Assembly (NCBI RefSeq): GCF_046630445.1
Contig: NC_092333.1
Location: 358,517,001 to 358,581,000, forward strand
Direction: 5' to 3'
Length of the DNA stretch: 64,000 nucleotides
Source of the DNA: Rutidosis leptorrhynchoides
Lineage: Eukaryota; Streptophyta; Magnoliopsida; Asterales; Asteraceae
The notes under the pieces are model-generated. The model ran no database searches. It saw only the letters and a program-made list of their open reading frames with translations, and was not told the origin of the DNA. Made by a program: the position numbers and the translations under genes. This document shows positions 23,509 to 34,578 of this stretch, one piece after another; the first letter of the stretch is position 1, and each line of letters opens with the position of its first letter.

Positions 23509-24126
23509 TTAGCCCCCGTTTTAGCTACCCTCGGAGGGATGATTTTGCATTGCGTACGCATTAGCCCCTGTTGTAAGAATTATATTGTATTAACTACCAC
23601 GGTGAGATGATTTTGTCATTGCACTCTGCATTAGCTACCGTTGGTGAGTTGTTTGAAAGGTTCCGATGTTCTTCATATGAATGATTTTCCAGCAGTGAGC
23701 AGACCTGCACATATTGTTTTCTAAATATGAGTATCTTGTGGTCTATTATATTATTGAAAAATGATTATTTATGATAAACTAATGAACTCACCAACCTTTT
23801 GGTTGACACTTGAAAGCATATTTATTCTCAGGTATGAAAAAAATCTTCCGTTGTGCATTTGCTTATGTTAAAGATATTACTTGGAGTCATTCATGACATA
23901 TTTCAAAAGACGTTGCATTCGAGTCGTTGAGTTCAGCAAGATTATTATTAAGTCAATTATAGTTGGATTTATTATGAAATGGTATGCATGCCGTCAACTT
24001 TCGATGTAAAGAAAATTTGTCTTTTGAAAACGAATGCAATGTTTGTAAAACGTATCATATAGAGGTCAAGTACCTCGCGATGTAACCAAATGTAATGTAT
24101 TCGTCCAGATGAATTAGGACGGGTCA
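23509..24126 (+). repeat. Older, diverged LTR fragment of a related Gypsy family
   Basis: Recognisable LTR landmarks in the same order as the TK LTR but with many differences: catatgaatgatttt (about 23680), aactcaccaacctttt (about 23785), tttattctcagg (about 23822), gaggtcaagtacctcgcg (about 24062), and an end at gggtca (24121-24126). No primer site follows, so it is a solo or truncated LTR. TK-A inserted into it. Confidence 0.65.
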
Positions 24127-24200
24127 TTAAACTTTCTAGGATCGAACTCAGGACCATTCGCTTAACAAACACGTCCCCAAACCAACTGTACTAATCTGTT
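24127..24200 (-). repeat. tRNA-like SINE head (A box and B box)
   Basis: On the minus strand TAGTACAGTTGG resembles a pol III A box and GAGTTCGATCC a B box, about 44 bases apart as in a tRNA. No full cloverleaf is evident and the 3' part cannot be delimited. Probably a fragment of a tRNA-derived SINE. Confidence 0.45.
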
Positions 24201-24890
24201 TTTTCTGTTTTATTATAATTCCCATATATATGTAACCCGTAACTTTCTGTTTCATCATCTTCTTTTTCATAAATTCATCATCATCATGATTCTCTAACAC
24301 CACTGACTTATCATCATCGAACAACATCATCATCGTCATCTAATCATCATATGTAACTTCATAATTCTAATCATAATATAATCTTAGTTATAACCATAAG
24401 CATAATCATAATTATCATCGTTTCTAATTGATTCAAGAACGAAACCCGTTACCTAACATCATCGTTATGATCATCATAATCATACATCTCAGTGTCATCT
24501 TTGTATCACCATCATTCGAATCTTCCCATCATCATCAAGCTTCCTCCCATCACCTTTATTTCGCGTCATCACCATCATTTACCTTCATTTTCATCATCGA
24601 GCATCATACCATACCATCATAAAACCATCGTGAATTATCATGAATGATCATCATCTCCATCATTATAATCATTATCACCAACGCATCATCATCATCACTT
24701 CATCATAATCATCTCATCGCTGTACCATCTCATACAACATCATCGAGGCTTATCATCATCATACTTGAATCATAATCAAATCATCATCTTGATTCTACTG
24801 TTCATCGTCATCAACATGTTTCTGTGTCTTCATCGTGTTCAATTAACATCACCACTAATTCTTCTTGTTCATGTTATAGCAGCTCGAGTA
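24201..24890. repeat. TCATCA-rich low-complexity DNA
   Basis: Dense imperfect TCATCA/ATCATC runs (for example 24265-24340, 24530-24700). Short ORFs on both strands are a product of the repeat. No gene recognised. Confidence 0.6.
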
Positions 24891-25922
24891 ATAACTAAAT
24901 AAATAGAAACGGTAAACGTAATTCTAATAGTAACCGGTTGAGATGGTGGTGGTTCATGTTTGTCGATGGTGAAGATGGATGGTGATGGGTTTAATCAAGA
25001 AGATGGTGGAGTGTTGGTGATCTAAAGTGGGTTTCATTGGATTGTTTGGACATAAATCGTGAGAAGGAGACAAAGAGGAGAGAGATGAGATATGGGGGAT
25101 TGTGAAGGAGATGATGGAGACATGGTGGCAGGCGGTGGTCGACGGTGGTGACAGTGAAATGGTTGATCGATGGTTGCCGAAGCAAAGGATGGAAGGTGTG
25201 TGTTTATCTCTCACATATGTATGTATTAATATAGATATTGTAATATATAACAAACACAGTAATTCTCACTCATAATTCAAATGATCACGGACATAATAAA
25301 CTATTACACTGCCGACAGTTTACACGGAGTATAACATCGTATCCATTGCTAAACAGTTAACGTTTAAAAGTGTTCCTAAAAATCCCAAATTTTTAGATTG
25401 AATATCTTTATTTATTTTGGTCATTAAATGTTTGAAACTTGATCAAAAGGGTGCATCTAATATTTATTTTCTATTCCAATTAATATGTACGGATTACTAA
25501 TATTTAAACTAAAAAGAGTAAAAAATATTTTTAACACATCTAAAATCTTCGTAATCCATTTACAGTCTAATTTTTATTTCAATCTTTCATTAACATGTAC
25601 TATATCTATATTAAAACTAACAAAACGTCAACCGAGTGTTACTGACGTTTACTAATTGAGCTCAAAATCATTTATTTTTAATATATTCTCTTTCTATATA
25701 TATAAACAGTTTTAAAATAGCAAGTTTAATTAATAAAATAGATATATTATATATTTTTAAACAATTAGATATAATATAACATTATATACTTTCAAGTAAT
25801 ATTTATTTACATAATTATATATATCTATATATTTATAAATATAGTTTCCATTACATCGCATATTATTTTACATATTTAATTCTAACAATTTAAACATATA
25901 TCGTTTCAGTAATATCTCAAAT

Positions 25923-25925
<3 letters not shown>
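24891..25925. other. Unassigned AT-rich DNA
   Basis: A GGTGG-rich patch (24940-25200), then AT-rich sequence. A 99-codon ORF at 24954-25253 (minus) has Ser/His/Ile-biased composition from the repeat and no domain. It may be part of the Gypsy LTR whose start is at 26188, but I cannot place that LTR's other end. Confidence 0.35.

Positions 25926-25992
<67 letters not shown>
25926..25992. repeat. (AT)n microsatellite
   Basis: Uninterrupted AT repeat followed by TATG-type variants to about 26020. Confidence 0.9.
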
Positions 25993-25999
<7 letters not shown>

Positions 26000-26014
<15 letters not shown>

Positions 26015-26188
26015 GTATGTATCTATTTACAAATAGTTGTTAGTGAATCGTCGACAACAGTCAAAGGTCAAATGAATTTATTAAAACAGTTCAAAAATTT
26101 TGAGACTCAAGCTAACAGACTTTTCTTATCTTGTCAGAAACATATAAAATTAAGGTTAAATTTAGTCGGAAATTTCTGGGTCGTCACA
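26000..26188 (-). repeat. Start of another Gypsy LTR (left limit unknown)
   Basis: On the minus strand it begins TGTGACGACCCAGAAATTTC at 26188, the TGTRACGACCC start common in plant Gypsy LTRs. It abuts tcatt (26189-26193) inside the Copia LTR. The rest of that Copia LTR is missing to the left, so this insertion, or a later deletion, removed it. Confidence 0.55.
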
Positions 26189-27477
26189 TCATTAATGCAT
26201 TTAGTTCAATCCTAAAGACTAGTCAACATATCATTAACTTCCTAGTTTCAATTAATCACAAGTCATATTCATTTTAAGACTAAGTAGAGATCAATTGAAT
26301 GATGTCTTTCTAAATCAAACATTAAGTGTATAAAGACATCAATGTTAAGTCATACTTGGACATGTTACACAATGTGTAACTTAGACAAGACCAAATAGAT
26401 TATTGACCATTATTCTTTTATGAACCATTTTACACTTAATTTATTGAAGTAAATTAGTTACTTGAATCCTAGTATTCTAACTAGTAACACATAGCAAGCA
26501 TGTTAATCAAGTTGACAAATTAATGAGTATTAAACATATTAGCAAGTAGCAAGTAATACTCACACATAGCAAGAGATAGTTATTCTACAATCAATCATAT
26601 GGATATTTTCACAACACTATGGTTTAAGCTTTAGCAAGCTTACTTGCAATATAACATATTGCATGATTAATGTGTAAGCACACATTAATGTCCAACACAT
26701 TCACAAGAGAAGAGCAATCTCTAGTTGGGACTTGGTGACCATCCTAAATGTATCTAAGTGTATTTTAGAATTACAAGTCTTTACTAGTCATACTTAAAAA
26801 TATTGTTCTTCATTTAGCCTTAATTTGCCACTAAGTAATCTTTAATTGTAATTAGTGTTCTAGTGACATTAGCTTATGTGTGTTGGTACTTGGTGATCAT
26901 CCTAAGAATGTCTAGACAAGTTTTAAGATCACAAGTTATTGATTAACACTTATGTGTTATGCCTAATCATGGTTAATTTGTCATTAAGATGTAATTAAGT
27001 GTAATTAACCAAGATTAGTGTTTTTATGACCAAGACTCAATTGAGTAGGGAAATGACATCTATTCTAAGCGTGTTGAGAAAAGTTTCATGAATTATAGAT
27101 GTCGGGAAGTGGTCAAACTAAATTTGATCAAAAATGGTGACAAAGAATTCTGCGGTCGCACTACGGTTGATCGTGGTGGCAGCCGTGCAACTTGTTTTCA
27201 CAAAACTGCGTTGCAGATTCAGTCTGGGCTTCTACAGCTAAGTATACGGTCGATCGTACTTTGATTGTGTACTTTAATGATCTTTATTTTCATTCTATAA
27301 GTTTTGTTTGACTTGGTCATTTGCAAGATCAAGTATGGATTAGTAAACTTGCGTGTTTTATGTTAAAATGTCGATCATCGTTTATGCATATGTATGTATC
27401 ATCATCAAAATATATTCTTTGGTTAAGCATCATACTTAACTTCATCGGTTAGTCCATTAACCCACATTCAACCAACA
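26189..27477 (-). repeat. CP-D 3' LTR, truncated
   Basis: Near-identical to 33290-34578. The sense start TGTTGGTTGAATGTGG is at 27477. About 1.07 kb of the LTR 3' part (equal to 32226-33289) is absent, cut at the Gypsy LTR junction. It contains inverted-repeat motifs ACGGTTGATCGT (27163) and ACGGTCGATCGT (27246). Confidence 0.85.
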
Positions 27478-27494
27478 TTCTCCCCCTTTTTAAT
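27478..27494 (-). other. CP-D polypurine tract
   Basis: Sense ATTAAAAAGGGGGAGAA directly before the 3' LTR start, a classical Copia polypurine tract following a TTTGTCATCATT-type leader. Confidence 0.85.
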
Positions 27495-27798
27495 GATGAC
27501 AAACATACAAGTGATGAGGGACATTTTGCTATAAATACGCAAGTGTTAACATCACTTGTATCCATATTTCTCCCCCTTTCGTTGAAGCAAAAAGGTTAGC
27601 TCCCCCTAGAACTAAGCTCGACCTTAGAGCAAAGCTACCCCTTAAATTGTGCACGATGAAAGATATTTATTAGAAACATAACAAACACACATTTTATTCA
27701 TAGGAAACACGAAATATAGATATGCATATATGGAATTATGCATGGAAAATACAACAAGTCACATAGCCTAAGATGCTTGTAAACCATACTTAATGGAA

Positions 27799-28598
27799 TC
27801 ATGCATGAGTGATGATACATTTGTTCCCAGAAGAAGATGTAGAGGTCAACGCATTGAAATGTTTGAATAGGAGTGTCAAGCGACGACCATAGGGAAAAGG
27901 TTGCATAAGATCTTGTTTAAGGTCATGTATCCTTGAAGCCATTATAAAGGCAAGATTGACTGGTGTGGACTTGGTTAGGCACCACATGAGTCCAAGTTCA
28001 GTCATGGACATTTGATCATCACCTTCTTTTCTGAAGAAGATGTTGTGACTTATGATCATTTTGCATGTCCCATACTTCGGTCAAATGTCGCTGTCAAAAA
28101 CACCTTTTTTGACAGAGAGTACTTAGTTTTAGTTCTGGATCAATGAAGAGTGAGGTTAGTGCTCATCTTGAAATGAAGTTGGGAAGGAGTTGTATATGAT
28201 TCTCAGTATCATAGAATTCAACTCCTTTTGTTGGCACTCTAAGGATGTAGCTAAATCGCTTAAGTGTCATCACATGGCCTTGATCAAGCAGAGTGAATTT
28301 TACCTTTCGGTCAGAGGTAAATTCAAACTTTGAGTAGAATTTCTTGACAAGTGAGGGAAATGTGTAGGTTTTGAGTGAGAGAAAACGATCCCCATCCAAT
28401 TTTGTCAAATTCTCTTTGAAAAGTAAGATAATAATAGAACACTTCATGTTCTTTTTGGATGTGTCTTGAGTCATCTTGAGGGTTCTTCTTTTCATCACAT
28501 GGGAGTTGGTTGAGAACTTTTGATATTTTGAGGTTTGAGTGATGCTTGGAGTTTGAAAAGAGAAAGGGTTTTGAAGAACTCGTTGCTTTGAGGTGCAA
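27799..28598 (-). pseudogene. Plant retroelement-associated protein, copy 2 (degenerate)
   Basis: Pieces in different frames (28598-28323, 28498-28163, 28059-27799) align along their length with copy 1 at 29156-30046. Shared landmarks: PSLVKKFYSKFEF against PSLIREFYANFNF, VPTKGVEFYD against VPTDGKNFYN, GLMWCLTKSTPVNLA against ALMWCLENEIKVNMA, PYGRRLTLLFKHF against PYGLHLNKVFEYL. The FYANF plus VPTDG pattern is what I recall from the domain annotated as 'putative plant transposon protein', common in plant retroelements. Function unknown. Frameshifts make it a pseudogene. Confidence 0.6.
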
Positions 28599-28599
28599 G

Positions 28600-29155
28600 A
28601 TGTTCTTTGAGATCTCTCAATTTAAGGAGTCTTGAGTGAAGGCTTTCCATCCATTTTGAGTAATTGTTTTGTTCAAAAAATTTAAAGTTGAAATTAAATT
28701 TGATTGCATTTAGATATTGTTTGTAAGATAGTGATATTGGTTTGCTATTGGTGTGTATTTAATGAGACTCAAATTGATTGCAGTCAATCTGTGGTCAAAA
28801 TCACGGTCAGCCGTGACTACAACCGCACATTATCTGCAACATATTTCCAAGTTATTAACATCTTGTTTTTGGACAAGTGTTTTAAGCAAATTAATAGATT
28901 ACAATATTCAAAAGTATCATGTCTACATTCAATCATAGAATCACAGCATAATAGTCTTATACATTCCACAAAATAATTAAGTTACTTCAAAGATTTCTAG
29001 TTCGACACATTCGAGTTGTCATCCTCCGTATCACTTATTCTGCATGTCAGCTTCCTCATTACCCCCTTCATCATCTTCACCATCTTTGACTCCTTTTTGA
29101 GGTTTTGGATTTGTTTCTGGTAGATTCTATCCATCTTTGCCATCATTATTAACTC
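28600..29155 (-). other. Spacer between the two degenerate protein copies
   Basis: No gene. Contains one ACGGTCAGCCGT inverted-repeat motif at 28803-28814 and short AT-rich ORFs without recognisable domains. Confidence 0.5.
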
Positions 29156-30046
29156 TTAAACTTGTTCACCAGCCTCTTCATCTTCATTGTCAGGAATCAC
29201 AGTTTCTTCTCTACTGGCTCCTGCTTCACCGGTCGTTCTTTTTCGTTTATAGGTGGTTACTTCTAAAGTTTTTGGTCCTTTGAATATGACATGAACGGGT
29301 TGACGAAAGTCATCACTTGTGACACCCAGATATTCAAACACTTTATTGAGGTGCAATCCATAAGGCAACGCACGAGTGGTTTCTGTGATAATCCCATTCA
29401 TCCTCAATGCCATGAGATAAGCCATATTCACTTTGATTTCATTTTCCAAACACCACATCAGAGCGAATTGAGTGGCATGAACATTTGAGTGATTTCCGAA
29501 ATTGCAGTAGATATTGTGAGTAATTATTTTGTTCCAGATGTCATACTCATGACAGAGATGTTTTCCTTGTACACCAGATTTCTTAATTTCAGCTCGAGGA
29601 GCGTCATCCTTGTATAGCGTATCAATCAGAGGAGTTTTGTCTGAAATGAAGTCAGGAAGATTTGATAGATCATGTTACCTATTATAGAAATTTTTGCCAT
29701 CGGTGGGAACATCCAGCATAATCCCGAAATCCTTGAGTGGATAACAGTAATTAATGCCCAGAAGATTGAAGAATACCTCATCATTCACGAAGTTGAAGTT
29801 TGCGTAGAATTCTCGAATGAGTGAAGGAGAAATAGGACCGTTTAGAGTAAGAAAGGATTTCCATTTGATTTTCTCAAATTGCCTTACGAGTTCAGGCATT
29901 TAATTGTGAGCAACTCTTCTTCCTTCAGCAATTTTCCTGCCTGAAAGGAATTCAATATTGTAAGCAATTCTTTCTTCAGGATCCGGTGGTGGATCGTATG
30001 AGTCCTTTCCTTTTGCTACAATATTCTCACTCTTTCTTTTTGCCAT
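29156..30046 (-). pseudogene. Plant retroelement-associated protein, copy 1 (two in-frame stops)
   Basis: One frame of 297 codons from ATG at 30046 (MAKRKSENIVAKGKDS) to TAA at 29156. It is broken only by TAA after residue 48 (just before 29899) and TAA at 29675-29677. Reads PSLIREFYANFNF, then FGIMLDVPTDGKNFYN, HEYDIWNKIITHNIYC, ALMWCLENEIKVNMAYLMALRMN, then a charged tail with KRKRTT and DNEDEE. It resembles the plant-specific 'putative plant transposon protein' domain. The basic KRKR run could be a nuclear signal. It occupies the place where pol is expected in CP-D. No catalytic motif is visible. Confidence 0.62.
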
Positions 30047-30930
30047 TTCCTACACAATGATTCTTCAGATTAATTCAGAGTGTGTATGTGTTTCAACTGT
30101 GGGCTACAAGTTTTGCAAACTTTGTTTATCATCAACAATTAAGTGTTTTGATGTTAATATTCTTCACATTTCCACTCTTCATTAGTGTCAATGAGTTTGC
30201 AACTAGATTATGATTTTCACAAAGTTCATATGTTTTCTAGAATTTTTAAAATCATCCTTAACACATGTTTTGACATCTAACATTATCACACTCAATTTGC
30301 AACAATGCAATTTATATCATATGAACAATGATTCTATGAAAATAGAACCCTAGAATTATCCAGAGTTAAATCAATGCATAGATAGGCATCACTACAATTG
30401 TTTCTAAGTTGTTCTCAAGTACAATTTTGATTGTTTGCATCAATTTGGATTTTGGGACATTCTAGTTAGGGTTTCTTCACAACATTAGTGAAGAAAAACA
30501 CAATTGAATGCTAGGAAAATAGGGATTGATCATACCGAGAGTGGGAATTGAGATGGAAGGAATGCGTGTTCTTCGATGTGCGGTTGATCTCCTCAGCCGT
30601 GCAGAGAGTATTTTTTTGAATTGAGTTTGAGTGAAATGAAAAGTGAGGGCTTAATTCAATTTAAAACAGTGTTAGGTCGTGCACGGTCGAAGTACGGTCG
30701 ATCGTGGCATTGACCGTGCAGGAAAAACTTCAAGACGGTTGGAACAGGTTTCTACGGTCATGACTGCGGTCAGCCGTGCTTCAGCCGTGGATCTTCTGAT
30801 AAAGAATTTCTTCACTTCTTCTTTTGAGAGCGTTTTGACGATCCTTAGGTTCTAAAGAATACTTGAGGACAAGTTTTTTTCCTAACATTGAATGATCACA
30901 TCCTCCCGATGTTTCATCATCAATGACATG

Positions 30931-31002
<72 letters not shown>

Positions 31003-31383
31003 ATACATATAGTATACACAAAACGCAACAACTTGTATTTAGCATGCAATTCATAGTTTCATTCAAACATACAATCCTAATACAAGTAAACTTCCTTCAA
31101 CATTCCTTTTTGAAATCATTTCCAAAAACAATTTTGCATTTGTATGAAAAACCTTTCATTTATTCAAAGTCCTTTGAGAAGGTTATTCTTATTAGCATTT
31201 TGATCATTGGTTTTGGTTGATTTTAAGGCTACCCAATCCTTGACTTATCCCTTCAATTGAATTGCTAGTTTGGTCCATTTTTCTCATGTTCTCAATTCTC
31301 CTAATAATAGACAATGGACTTTGATTACAAGATTTGTATTTTCTAGAGTCGTGACACAAATTCATTTCAAGTTTATCTTTTGA
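30047..31383 (-). other. CP-D non-coding spacer
   Basis: 1.3 kb without a recognisable gene. Holds a cluster of ACGGTCGATCGT-type inverted repeats (30580-30780) and an (AT)n run at 30933-30996. Pol would be expected here in an autonomous Copia element and is absent. Confidence 0.6.
30933..30996. repeat. (AT)n microsatellite
   Basis: Uninterrupted AT repeat inside CP-D. Confidence 0.9.
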
Positions 31384-32181
31384 TTAATTAGAAATAGTTA
31401 TCTTTTCAAGCTTTCTTTTCAAAGAGTTGTTTTCATCAATTAGAACTTTGTTAAATTGCTTAACTTTGTGTAGTTCTTTTTCTAAAAGTTTTACTTTGTC
31501 ACGACTACTATCATATACAAATTTAATAGTTTTGTAATCATCTAGCAATTCTTCATAATTAGATGGATAGAATACATGTACCTCATTGCAATCCATGCTT
31601 GAGACATCATCTTCTTTGTAGGGAGATTCAACCTCTTCTTCACTTTGATCATCTTGATTTAAATAATTCCAAGAACCCATGAGGCAAAACTCTTCATCTA
31701 CATCCAAAACCTTTTCTTGAGTATCTTCCCAATCTCTATGAAGATCCTTAAGCTTCTTCAATTTCTCTCTTACCCTTTTACCCTTTAAACTCCTAGAGTT
31801 TTCTTCTTCTTGAGAGCATAGTGAATCCCAACATTCCTTTGCATTTTCACCTGAGATTATCTTCATTCTTTCTTTACTAGGAAGAACTTCATGAAGTAGT
31901 GAAATAGCATCAGATTTTTTCAAAACTTCATTGTCTTTAAATGTTGACTTCACTAATCTTGAACTAGCTTGTGGAACAAAGTCTCATACTTTGATTATCC
32001 TCCACAAGTAGTAATCCTTAGATTTGAGATAATCTTCAAATCTTGATTTCCACACATCAATATCTTCTTTATCAAAGATTGGTGCTTCTTTCACCAATTC
32101 TCCCAAGTATCCCATAGTTTGAGTTGATCCAAGAATCGTTGACTCAAGTTTTTGCACAAAATGAATTTTGACACTTCCCAA
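31384..32181 (-). pseudogene. Copia-type gag of CP-D, one in-frame stop
   Basis: One frame of 266 codons from ATG at 32181 to 31384, with a single TGA at 31984-31986. The N-terminus (PIFDKEDIDVWKSRFEDYLKSKDYYLWRIIK) matches the DUF4219/UBN2-type start of Copia gag; AKECWDSLC is the usual gag core. Downstream are EEEFCLMGSWNYL-like and acidic stretches and a coiled coil (about residues 200-262, KVKLLEKELHKVKQFNKVL). The frame stops before any CCHC knuckle or protease. Other Copia gags continue into pol; here the following 1.3 kb is non-coding. Confidence 0.7.
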
Positions 32182-32211
32182 AACATTTATAGAGCAATGA
32201 TTTGAGCAACC

Positions 32212-32225
32212 GCTCTGATACCAAT
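32212..32225 (-). other. CP-D primer binding site
   Basis: Sense ATTGGTATCAGAGC, complementary to the 3' end of plant initiator tRNA-Met, directly after the LTR end (sense ...TTACTTATA; the usual CA end is TA here). Confidence 0.85.
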
Positions 32226-34578
32226 TATAAGTAACTAGAAGGGGGGGGGGGCTAAATAGTTACTTGATACATTTTTAACACTTTTTCGATTGGTCACCAA
32301 ATTTGATTAATTATGATCAACCAATTCAACTCAAACTTGATGTGTGTGGTGTATATGTTTAAAATGATAAGTAAAGTAATGTAAATAACATAGATACAAG
32401 GATTTATAGTGGTTAGGGTGGATGCTAACTAATCCACCTTAATCCACTCCCCGATTACACTAATCAGGATTTCTTGCTTCACTAAGCACGTTTCTCCAAA
32501 CCCGGTGGAGATCCGATTTACAAGTCTTCAAATTCTTTGGTAGACAACAAACCTAATCTTTCTATCCCTTTGAAAGACCAACTCTAACCTAGCTCAACTT
32601 GTCTTCAACTTGGACAAGTATTAATCTTCAAATAAGACTAATCAACTTCCTAAGTCCCTTTAAGGAAGTAGATCACTAAGCTAGCCTATGCTTCTACTAA
32701 TTGAAGTTACAAGACTCATACACTTTGCAATGATAATCCTAAAACAATACTAGGACATACATCACACTAAGTAAACTCACAAGATAAATAATTTTGATTA
32801 GTAAGTTTACAACAACCAAATTCTATATCTATAAGATCATAGAATCTTCTCTTGCTTGATCACATTTGAGTAGTAATTAAAGCACTTGTGATCTCTGGAA
32901 ATAAGCCTTAGAAATATGCAAGTGGGTCAACTTCAAATGCTCTTCAATGCTTGCTATTTATAGTGAGATTCAAAAACTAGTCGTTGTCACACGGTCACCA
33001 GCACGATCGACCGTGGTTCGACCGCGCGTACTTCAGTCCAAAATATGTATCCGTTGTGTAGCCGTTTGACTCAGATTTGAACACCACATTTTAGAATCTT
33101 TACTTCATCTAGCACCTGCAAAAGAAACCTAATATCATATACAAGTACTATATGTATTAAGTGTGTGAGATTTGGTCTTATTGAGTGAAAATGACCTAAC
33201 ACTCCAAATGTAGAAAACCCAACATTCTTGAAGAAGTATCTTGATTGACATTTAGGGTAATCTCAGTTTTGGTCAAAACTTAGTTAGGTTCATTAATGCA
33301 TTTGGTTCAATCCTAAAGACTAGTCAACATGTCATTAACTTCCTAGTTTCAATTAATCACAAGTCATATTCATTTTAAGACTAAGTAGAGATCAATTGAA
33401 TGATGTCTTTCTAAATCAAACATTAAGTGTATAAAGACATCAATGTTAAGTCATACTTGGACATATTACACAATGTGTTACTTAGACAAGACCAAATAGA
33501 TTATTGACCATTATTCTTTTGCGAACCATTTTACACTTAATTTATTGAAGTAAACTAGTTACTTGAATCCTAGTATTCTAACTAGTAACACATAGGAAGC
33601 ATGTTAATCAAGTTGGCAAATTAATGAGTATTAAACATATTAGCAAGTAGCAAGTAATACTCACACATAGCAAGAGATAGTTATTCTACAATCAATCATA
33701 TGGATATTTGCACAACACTATGGTTTAAGCTTTAGCAAGCTTACTTGCAATATAACATATTGCATGATTAATGTGTAAGCACACATTAATGTCCAACACA
33801 TGCACTAGGGAAGAACAATCTCTAGTTGGGACTTGGTGACCATCCTAAATGTATCTAAGTGTATTTTAGGATTACAAGTCTTTACTAGTCATACTTAAAA
33901 ATATTGTTCTTCATTTTGCCTTAATTTGTCACTAAATATTCTTTAATTGTAGTTAGTGTTCTAGTGACATTAGCTTATGTGTGTTGGTACTTGGTGATCA
34001 TCCTAAGAATGTCTAGACAAGTTTTAAGATCACAAGTTATTGATTAACACTTATGTGTTATGCCTAATCATGGTTAATTTATCATTAAGATGTAATTAAG
34101 CGTAATTAAGCAAGATTAGTATTTTTATGACCAAGACTCAATTGAGTATGGAAATGACATCTATTCTAAGTGTGTTAAGAAAGGTTTCATGAATTATAGA
34201 TGTCGGGAAGTGTTCAAACTAAATTTGCTCAAAAATGGTGACAGAGAATTCTGCGGTCGTACTACGGTTGACCGTGGTGGCAGCCGTACAACTTGTTTTC
34301 ACAAAACTGCATTGCAGATTTAGTCTGGGCTTCTACTGCTAAGTATACGGTCGACCGTACTTTGACCGTGTACTTTAATGATCTTTATTTTCATTCTATA
34401 AGTTTTGTTTGACTTGGTCATTTGCAAGATCAAGTATGGATTAGTGAACTTGCGTGTTTTTTGTTAAGATGTCGATAATCACTTATGCAAATGTATGTGT
34501 CATCATCAAAACATATTCTTTGGTTAAGCATCATACTTAACTTCATCGGTTAGTCCATTAACCCACATTCAACCAACA
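32226..34578 (-). repeat. CP-D 5' LTR (2.35 kb)
   Basis: Sense start TGTTGGTTGAATGTGG at 34578. The part 33290-34578 is duplicated at 26189-27477. A TATA box (sense CTATAAATAGC, 32953-32963) marks the likely promoter. Inverted-repeat motifs upstream of it: ACGGTTGACCGT 34264, ACGGTCGACCGT 34347 and ACGATCGACCGT 33003. A run of ten or more G at 32241-32250 is a possible assembly weak point. Confidence 0.88.

Larger units (their letters stand above)
26189..34578 (-). mobile_element. CP-D: Copia-type element with gag but no pol
   Basis: Minus-strand LTR element: 5' LTR 32226-34578, primer site 32212-32225, gag pseudogene 31384-32181, long spacer, two tandem degenerate copies of a plant retroelement-associated protein (29156-30046 and about 27799-28598), polypurine tract 27478-27494, truncated 3' LTR 26189-27477. 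No reverse transcriptase, integrase or RNase H motif is present between gag and the polypurine tract, so it could only have moved with enzymes from another element. The LTRs are similar by eye with few differences, so insertion was not ancient. The right flank may start the target duplication (aactg, 34579-34583); the left one is lost. Confidence 0.75.

Noticed and set aside
24127..24200. A genuine tRNA gene on the minus strand
   Set aside because: A and B boxes are present but acceptor and anticodon stems do not pair well; a SINE head fits better.
24428..24622. His/Ser-rich ORF in the TCATCA stretch
   Set aside because: Composition follows from the trinucleotide repeat.
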